Origin: an uncultured Spartobacteria bacterium
GTDB taxonomy: Bacteria > Verrucomicrobiota > Verrucomicrobiia > Chthoniobacterales > UBA6821
Assembly (NCBI GenBank): GCA_903831635.1
Contig: CAIKYN010000306.1
Span: forward strand, 1-19,072
Direction of reading: 5' to 3'
DNA: 19,072 nucleotides
Within the stretch, counting starts at the first letter, position 1. The number at the start of each line of letters is the position of its first letter. The position numbers and the translations under genes are program-made. Below are positions 14,757 to 19,072 of this stretch, piece by piece. The notes beneath the pieces are model-generated. The model was given only the letters and a program-made list of their open reading frames with translations. It did not search any database and was not told the DNA's origin.

Positions 14757-15302
14757 TCAGTTGTACTGGCTCAGAATTGCGGAGGTACCCTCCGGGGTGA
14801 TGTCCTCAACGAGATCGTCATTGATCAAGGCCACGGGAGCGGACCCGCAGCTGGCAAGGCACTCGACAAACTCGACGCTGAATTTTCCATCTGGGCTGAC
14901 GGGAGGTGTGTGACCATGCGTCGGGGCCTTCGGATCGATCCCGACTGCCTTGCAGAAAGATTCCCGAACTTCATAGCTCCCGGCCAGAGCGCAAGAAAGA
15001 GTACGGCAGACACGGATACAGACCTTGCCGGCTGCCTGCTGGCGGAACCATGGGTAGAAGGTCACCAACTCAAGAACATTGATCGGCTGAAGCTCCAGAC
15101 GATTGGCAATCCAATCCACACCGCTATCATCGACGAATCCAAAGTGATTCTGCCAGAGATGCAGGAGGGGAAGGGAGGCGCTCCTCTTGGAGACCGGATA
15201 GTGGGTTACCGCCTCGTCGATCTTGGCCAGAAGGTCCGCGGGGATCTGATCGGCCTGGCGGGAGCCCGAAGAAACCAGAGAAGGTGCAGCATGCGTGTCC
15301 AT
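14757..15302 (-). CDS. nuoE: NADH-quinone oxidoreductase subunit E
   Basis: Complex I subunit with the 2Fe-2S thioredoxin-like fold, partner of NuoF. The 181-residue product has an N-terminal helical part with LPLLHLWQNHFGFVDDSGV, NVLELVTFYPWF, and the cluster ligands Cys99 and Cys104 (C-x4-C) plus Cys148 and Cys152 (ECLASCGSAP). The frame stays open another 70 codons upstream (to 15512), but those residues are not family-like and overlap the divergent lepB start. I therefore took ATG 15302. The 148 bases up to lepB must hold promoters for both genes; I see no clear -35/-10 pair there. Confidence 0.93.
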   Translation of the reverse strand: MDTHAAPSLVSSGSRQADQIPADLLAKIDEAVTHYPVSKRSASLPLLHLWQNHFGFVDDSGVDWIANRLELQPINVLELVTFYPWFRQQAAGKVCIRVCRTLSCALAGSYEVRESFCKAVGIDPKAPTHGHTPPVSPDGKFSVEFVECLASCGSAPVALINDDLVEDITPEGTSAILSQYN

Positions 15303-15450
15303 GAAGCTTTGTAGGAAACCAAAAAGCTGACGACTCGGAAAGAGGGAAATCGGTAAATCAGAAAGTGGAGGAAGGAAAGATCCGTATAACGGGCGGGGAT
15401 TGCCAATACTGCGTGATCCTGCTTCGCTCTCTTTTCCGACTTTATCAGCC

Positions 15451-16560
15451 ATGGGATTCTTCACCCCCCGATATATCAAGGATGCACGACTTCTCTCAGA
15501 AGGAGCCTCCAAGACCCTTCACCACCACCGTGACCTCTTGAAAGCGGGGCAGATCTCCAAGCTGCAGGAACTCATTTTGAATCTCAACAGGGCGATCGCC
15601 GGGAAGCAGGAACCGGAGATCACCGCCGTGACTCGTGACCTTGAGGTGGGATTCTCAGCTGTCATTCGGGCAAGACCTCACCCCGTCTGGGCCGAAAACA
15701 TCGAGGCCATCGTCGTCGCGATCGCTCTGGCTATCGGATTCCAGGCTTATTTCCTGAAGCCCTTCAAGATTCCGACCGGTTCGATGCAGCCCACTCTCTA
15801 CGGAATGACGGGCCACCCCTCGGAAGGTCCTCTCCCAGGTCCCATCAACCGCGCGATCGACTTCATCCGCTTGGGACGCACCCACCTTGATCTCAAGGCT
15901 TCCACCAAGCAAGAGGTGCTCGGTCTGAACGAGCATACCAAGCTCAATTTCTTCACCTTTACAGAAGTCGTGACCACGGAAGGAAAACTCTCCATTTTCG
16001 CACCTCGTGATGTGGTGGCCCGTGATTTCGGCGTGCGCCCGGGCCGGGTCTATGAAGCCGGAGAAACAATCGTCCATGGCTACGTGCAGGCGGGTGATCA
16101 GGTATTCGTCGACCGGATGACCTACCAATTCCGAAATCCTACTCGATCCGATGTCTTTGTCTTCAAGACTACGGGGATCAGACGCATCGAGATGAATCTT
16201 GATCCGGCCCTCGGATCGCAGTTCTACATCAAGCGACTTGCCGGAGTGCCCGGTGATAACCTGCGAATCGACTCTCCCAAGCTCTTCTTGGACGGATCCC
16301 TCGCCATGCAGACTCCCTTCCAGCGCGTCATGAGTTGCGAGAATGGGTATCGGGGTTACTCCAACCCGAGCGCCGCCCAATACCTCACTACTCCGGAGGA
16401 GACCTTCACAGTCCCCTCACATGCCTTCTTCGCATTGGGTGACAACAGTTATAACTCCAGCGATAGCCGCTACTGGGGTATCGTCCCGGAGATGAACGTG
16501 ATAGGACGCGGATACTTTGTCTACTGGCCCTTCTCCGAACGCTGGGGATTCATTCGGTAA
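15451..16560 (+). CDS. lepB: Signal peptidase I
   Basis: Membrane protease that removes signal peptides from secreted proteins, S26 family with a Ser/Lys dyad. One transmembrane helix (about 84-101, IEAIVVAIALAIGFQAYF) is followed directly by the catalytic PTGSMQPTL with Ser111. The general base is Lys261 (YIKRLAGVPGD), and the late box GDNSYNSSDSR lies at 330-340. At 369 residues it is longer than many homologues: about 80 residues precede the membrane helix (charged, helical-looking), and a long insert lies between the two catalytic boxes. I chose ATG 15451; the frame opens earlier but overlaps the nuoE leader. It converges with argG. Confidence 0.93.
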   Translation: MGFFTPRYIKDARLLSEGASKTLHHHRDLLKAGQISKLQELILNLNRAIAGKQEPEITAVTRDLEVGFSAVIRARPHPVWAENIEAIVVAIALAIGFQAYFLKPFKIPTGSMQPTLYGMTGHPSEGPLPGPINRAIDFIRLGRTHLDLKASTKQEVLGLNEHTKLNFFTFTEVVTTEGKLSIFAPRDVVARDFGVRPGRVYEAGETIVHGYVQAGDQVFVDRMTYQFRNPTRSDVFVFKTTGIRRIEMNLDPALGSQFYIKRLAGVPGDNLRIDSPKLFLDGSLAMQTPFQRVMSCENGYRGYSNPSAAQYLTTPEETFTVPSHAFFALGDNSYNSSDSRYWGIVPEMNVIGRGYFVYWPFSERWGFIR

Positions 16561-16565
16561 CGGAG

Positions 16566-16598
16566 AGACTGTTAGGCTGAAGACTGAAGCCTGTTAGG
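16566..16598. repeat. Dispersed repeat unit, copy 2
   Basis: Two CTGTTAGG units flank a CTGAAGACTGAAG stretch (AGACTGTTAGG, then CTGAAGACTGAAG, then CCTGTTAGG). The same words occur at 9352-9373. It lies 6 bases after the lepB stop, between convergent genes. Confidence 0.65.
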
Positions 16599-16610
16599 AC
16601 AGAAATAGAC

Positions 16611-16636
16611 CTCCCCAAAGTATTCTCAAGGGGGAG
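16611..16636. terminator. Weak hairpin between convergent lepB and argG
   Basis: CTCCCC (16611-16616) pairs with GGGGAG (16631-16636) around a 14-base loop. On the minus strand it is followed by the T-rich TCTATTTCT, 8 bases after the argG stop. The short stem makes it a modest candidate terminator for argG, possibly for both genes. Confidence 0.4.
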
Positions 16637-16643
16637 AGGAATT

Positions 16644-17921
16644 CTATTTCCTCTTTTTGGCAGGAGCCTTTTTGGCTGCGGACTTCTTTCCGCCAGTGGT
16701 GACTTTCGCCGAAACCTTGGCCGCAACTTTCAGACGAAGGGCATTCAGGCGGATGAATCCAGTGGCGTCACCCTGATTGTAGGCCTGGGTCGGATCGGCC
16801 TCCATCGTCGCGATATCGGGGCGATAGAGACTGACGGGGCTCTTACGGCCAGCGGCCAGGATATTCCCCTTGTAGAGTCGCACGCGGACAGTGCCGGTGA
16901 CATTCTTCTGCGATTCCGTGATCAGGGACTGAAGGGCGAGACGCTCGGGAGCGAACCAGAAGCCATTGTAGACCAGCGTGCTGTATTTGGGAATCAGACC
17001 ATCACGCAGGTGCATCACCTCACGATCCATCGTGAGAGACTCCATCTGGCGATGGGCAAAATGCAGGATCGAACCACCCGGCGTCTCATAGACTCCACGG
17101 CTCTTCATGCCAACAAAACGGTTCTCCACCATGTCGACACGTCCCACGCCATGGCGACCACCGATCTTGTTCAGAGTCTTCATCACAGCGAGTGGATTGA
17201 GTTGCTTGCCATTGACGGCGACGCAGTTGCCCTGAACGAAATCGAGCGTGACGATCTCCGCCTTGTCGGGAGCATCTTCCGGGCTCGCCGAGAGTTTGAA
17301 CATGCCCTTGTTGTCGGGAGCAAACGCATCGAACCAAGGATCCTCCAGAATGCCGCTCTCGTAGCTGATATGGAGCAGATTACGATCCATCGAGTAGGGC
17401 TTCTTGGCACTCGCCTCGACGGGGATTTTGTGAGCACGGCAATACTCGATCATCTCGGCACGACCGGGAAACTCCGTACGGAAGTTCTCCTCGCGCCAAG
17501 GAGCGATTACCTCGAGATCAGGTGAGAGAGCCGCGGTCGCCAACTCGAATCGCACCTGATCGTTACCCTTCCCCGTCGCACCATGCGCGATGGCGTCGGC
17601 ACCTTCGGCCGTCGCGATCTCGACCATGCGTTTCGCGATGAGAGGACGGGCAATGCTCGTGCCGAGAAAATATTCCCCTTCGTAGAGCGCGCCTGCCTGC
17701 ATCATCGGGAAGATGAAATCACGGGCGAACTCCTCCTGAAGATCATCCACGTAGCACTTGGAGGCTCCGGTGCGGAGCGCCTTTGGCTTAAGTCCCTTCA
17801 ACTCCTCCTCCTGACCGATATCGGCACAGAAAGCGACGATTTCAGCGGAGTAGGTCTCCTTGATCCAGTTGAGAATGACGGAGGTATCAAGACCTCCGGA
17901 GTAGGCAACGACGATTTTCAT
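16644..17921 (-). CDS. argG: Argininosuccinate synthase with basic C-terminal tail
   Basis: ATP-dependent ligation of citrulline and aspartate, the penultimate step of arginine synthesis. The ATP pyrophosphatase loop AYSGGLDTS (6-14) is followed by EYFLGTSIARPLIAKRMVEI and GATGKGNDQVRFE, both diagnostic of ArgG. Later blocks such as GRHGVGRVDMVENRFVGMKSRG are intact. At 425 residues it is about 20-25 longer than usual. The excess is a tail (about 402-425) reading KVTTGGKKSAAKKAPAKKRK at its end, with 9 Lys and 1 Arg in the last 24 residues, like histone H1-type tails. AAGG sits a few bases before the start. A tRNA-Lys lies upstream on the same strand, 55 bases away. No other arginine genes are adjacent. 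Confidence 0.96.
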   Translation of the reverse strand: MKIVVAYSGGLDTSVILNWIKETYSAEIVAFCADIGQEEELKGLKPKALRTGASKCYVDDLQEEFARDFIFPMMQAGALYEGEYFLGTSIARPLIAKRMVEIATAEGADAIAHGATGKGNDQVRFELATAALSPDLEVIAPWREENFRTEFPGRAEMIEYCRAHKIPVEASAKKPYSMDRNLLHISYESGILEDPWFDAFAPDNKGMFKLSASPEDAPDKAEIVTLDFVQGNCVAVNGKQLNPLAVMKTLNKIGGRHGVGRVDMVENRFVGMKSRGVYETPGGSILHFAHRQMESLTMDREVMHLRDGLIPKYSTLVYNGFWFAPERLALQSLITESQKNVTGTVRVRLYKGNILAAGRKSPVSLYRPDIATMEADPTQAYNQGDATGFIRLNALRLKVAAKVSAKVTTGGKKSAAKKAPAKKRK

Positions 17922-17976
17922 GAACCTTTTCGATACAGCACTCCGCGTTTCGTTGCACGCCGATTTGAGAAAATTG

Positions 17977-18048
17977 TGGGTTGACTGGGACTCGAACCCA
18001 GAACCAATACCTTAAAAGGGTACTGCTCTACCATTGAGCTATCAACCC
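17977..18048 (-). tRNA. tRNA-Lys (anticodon TTT)
   Basis: On the minus strand a complete cloverleaf folds. The acceptor GGGTTGA pairs with TCAACCC, the D-arm is GCTC/GAGC, the anticodon stem is GTACC/GGTAT with loop CTTTTAA (anticodon TTT), and the T-arm is CTGGG/CCCAG with loop TTCGAGT. The discriminator base is A. The CCA end is not encoded (the sequence continues CAA), so it must be added by the CCA enzyme. It reads AAA and AAG lysine codons. Confidence 0.97.
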
Positions 18049-18096
18049 AAAGCCTTTCAAACGACTAGTGAGAAAAACCGAGATGTAGTATGCACG

Positions 18097-18105
18097 ATTA
18101 TAACA
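18097..18105 (-). promoter_or_regulatory. Extended -10 promoter of tRNA-Lys
   Basis: The minus strand carries TGTTATAAT, a perfect extended -10 (TG-n-TATAAT), ending 49 bases before the tRNA 5' end. Transcription would start near 18090, giving a leader of about 40 bases. No TTGACA lies at the usual distance, which is typical of extended -10 promoters. Confidence 0.7.
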
Positions 18106-18120
18106 CTTGGGGGAAAAGAT

Positions 18121-18163
18121 TTTTTTGAATACGGACGACGCAAGCCCACATTTTTTGAATACG
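18121..18163. repeat. Pair of 13-bp direct repeats with A-tracts upstream of the tRNA promoter
   Basis: TTTTTTGAATACG occurs at 18121-18133 and again at 18151-18163, exactly 30 bases (about three helical turns) apart. On the tRNA strand these are A-tracts about 30 and 60 bases before the predicted start. They could be an UP-element-like or curved region. Confidence 0.55.
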
Positions 18164-18206
18164 ATCGCAACTTTACTGCTCCTTTTATCTTGCGAAGTAT
18201 ACATTG

Positions 18207-18636
18207 GGCTATATAGATCTTCTCGCCCGCTGACCAGAAGATGTTCTGGGGTGTGGGGTTATTGTTGCCTACGAAAACATTATAGAAGAGCGAGGTGTTG
18301 CACTTCTTGGCAAACGCGACTCCCGTGTAGTGCGTATCCCTGATCTGTGCCGTGCTCCAGTTGCTGAGGCTCGGGCTGCTGTCACCGAGGTTACCATTGA
18401 TGGCAAACTGATTCTGCATGAACTCATGCTGCCAGTTGAGTGATAGCTGCGGCACCATTCACCAAGACCATATCTCCGATATTACCGTTTTGATAGCTGA
18501 CCTCGCCTCCACCACAAATGGTGAAAGGTTCCGAACTCAGCCTCCCCATACCCTACTTCCAGACGAAGAACACAGCGATCAGAGTTGATAAAATGCGACG
18601 GAGCGCACCTGTGGGAGGAGTGTTTTTGGCATTCAT
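18207..18636 (-). pseudogene. Remnant of an autotransporter-type outer-membrane protein
   Basis: Two pieces on the minus strand look like ends of one secreted protein. At 18636-18553 a start gives MNAKNTPPTGALRRILSTLI then AVFFVWK and a stop, resembling a broken signal peptide. From 18458 leftward the frame reads PQLSLNWQHEF, then HYTGVAFAKKCNTSLFYNVF and NIFWSAGEKI, the pattern of the last strands of an autotransporter beta-domain. A stop lies directly before that second frame, and the expected chain end after FWSAG is missing, so the frame runs on as nonsense. The middle of the protein is absent. I infer decay by internal deletion and frameshift; sequence error is the alternative. Nothing else is recognisable between 18164 and 18695. 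Confidence 0.5.
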
Positions 18637-18695
18637 CGGAGATGATGAGATAAGAAATGCTGAAGGAGTGAATGTGATAGGGCTAAGAGTTCGGA

Positions 18696-19072
18696 TCAGG
18701 CCTGGCGGCGGCTGGTCAGAGTGATCAGCACACCGCGGTTTGCGAAGAGCAGCCAACCGAGGAGCATCATAGCTGCTATGATCACACCGGGCTCAGGAAC
18801 CGGCACGATCTCGTTTCCGGAGAAGGCACCTGTTCCCAGGAACTGGCTCGAAATGCTGTTGCCGGCATAGAAGTTGATGTTGGCAAGATCCGAAGAGGAG
18901 AGGCCACTCTGGTCAAAGAGATGTGTGAAGCTACCTGTCTGCGTCGTCGACTGAGTGCCCCATTGGTTCGTTCCGCTCCAATCGAAGATATTGAGCGTAT
19001 TGCCGTTCATAACGATGCTCGCGAAGGTCAGTGACGAGTTGCCGGAGAGGTCCGCGAAGTCGATGTAGCTGA
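18696..19072 (-). CDS. PEP-CTERM sorting-domain protein, 5' end outside window
   Basis: C-terminal part of a secreted protein carrying an exosortase sorting signal. The frame is open from the right edge (SYIDFADLSGNSSLTF) and ends at 18696, so only the last 125 residues or so are visible. The end shows the tripartite PEP-CTERM tail: VPVPEPG, a hydrophobic helix VIIAAMMLLGWLLFANRG, and a basic end SRRQA. Exosortase would cut near PEP and anchor or release the protein at the surface, usually in exopolysaccharide-producing Gram-negatives. The visible ectodomain is Ser/Asn/Gly-rich without cysteines and of unknown function. The exosortase gene itself is not in the window. Confidence 0.85.
   Translation of the reverse strand, partial: SYIDFADLSGNSSLTFASIVMNGNTLNIFDWSGTNQWGTQSTTQTGSFTHLFDQSGLSSSDLANINFYAGNSISSQFLGTGAFSGNEIVPVPEPGVIIAAMMLLGWLLFANRGVLITLTSRRQA

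Noticed and set aside
15303..15512. N-terminal extension of nuoE by 70 codons
   Set aside because: Not family-like, low similarity in character to NuoE, and overlaps the lepB start on the other strand.
15655..16380. Open frame of 241 codons on the minus strand
   Set aside because: It is fully antisense to lepB, whose catalytic motifs are intact; no recognisable domain.
17010..17525. Open frame of 171 codons on the plus strand
   Set aside because: Antisense to argG; composition follows the reversed argG codons.
18034..18343. Short open frames on the plus strand over the tRNA and its upstream region
   Set aside because: They overlap the tRNA, its promoter and the barrel remnant and show no protein family character.

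Overview
The window looks like a chromosomal segment of a Gram-negative, aerobically respiring bacterium, most likely Verrucomicrobiota. Pointers are a PEP-CTERM sorting tail (18696-19072), a decayed autotransporter barrel, a TonB-type protein whose C-terminal domain resembles ones I associate with that phylum, complex I and TCA-cycle genes, and mid-to-high GC. The phylum call is inference from family resemblance and is not proven. Most starts lack a clear Shine-Dalgarno, and several gene pairs overlap by ATGA.

Left part (1-7194): an OGG1-type 8-oxoguanine DNA glycosylase cut by the left edge overlaps a TonB-like protein, followed by an ExbB/TolQ-type proton-channel subunit with no ExbD beside it. 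Converging on these is an mdh-fumC operon (two consecutive TCA-cycle steps, 4-bp overlap). A very strong hairpin terminator separates it from an HU-type DNA-binding protein. Divergent from HU run a gamma-class carbonic anhydrase-like protein and a bifunctional-nuclease-family (DUF151) protein. These meet dCTP deaminase (dcd) across a structured, repeat-rich spacer.

Middle part (7282-12605), the accessory region: a fused SpmA-SpmB membrane protein is followed by a Phd/VapB-type antitoxin and PIN-domain toxin. After the toxin gene lies a second, diverged copy of the last 48 codons of spmAB plus flanking bases, so the toxin-antitoxin pair is bracketed by homologous segments of about 82% identity. 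Next comes a 950-residue Mrr-nuclease/DEAH-helicase protein. Its last quarter is four copies of a roughly 70-residue repeat encoded in strikingly AT-rich DNA. A large palindromic element closes this region. It reads as a small defence or stability island and is the most interesting part of the window.

Right part (12611-19072): nuoE and nuoF (the NADH-oxidising end of complex I) run leftward into a DUF423 membrane protein and a YjbQ-family protein, with no nuoG following. Divergent from nuoE is a long signal peptidase I (lepB), which converges on argG (argininosuccinate synthase with an unusual Lys/Ala-rich tail). Upstream of argG is a tRNA-Lys(TTT) with an extended -10 promoter and phased A-tracts. 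The right edge holds remnants of an autotransporter and the C-terminal end of a PEP-CTERM surface protein.

Short repeats recur between genes: a CTGAAGACTG/CTGTTAGG family (9352, 16566), GGTTAGAAA-like units forming a hairpin (6524-6615), and the palindrome at 12506.
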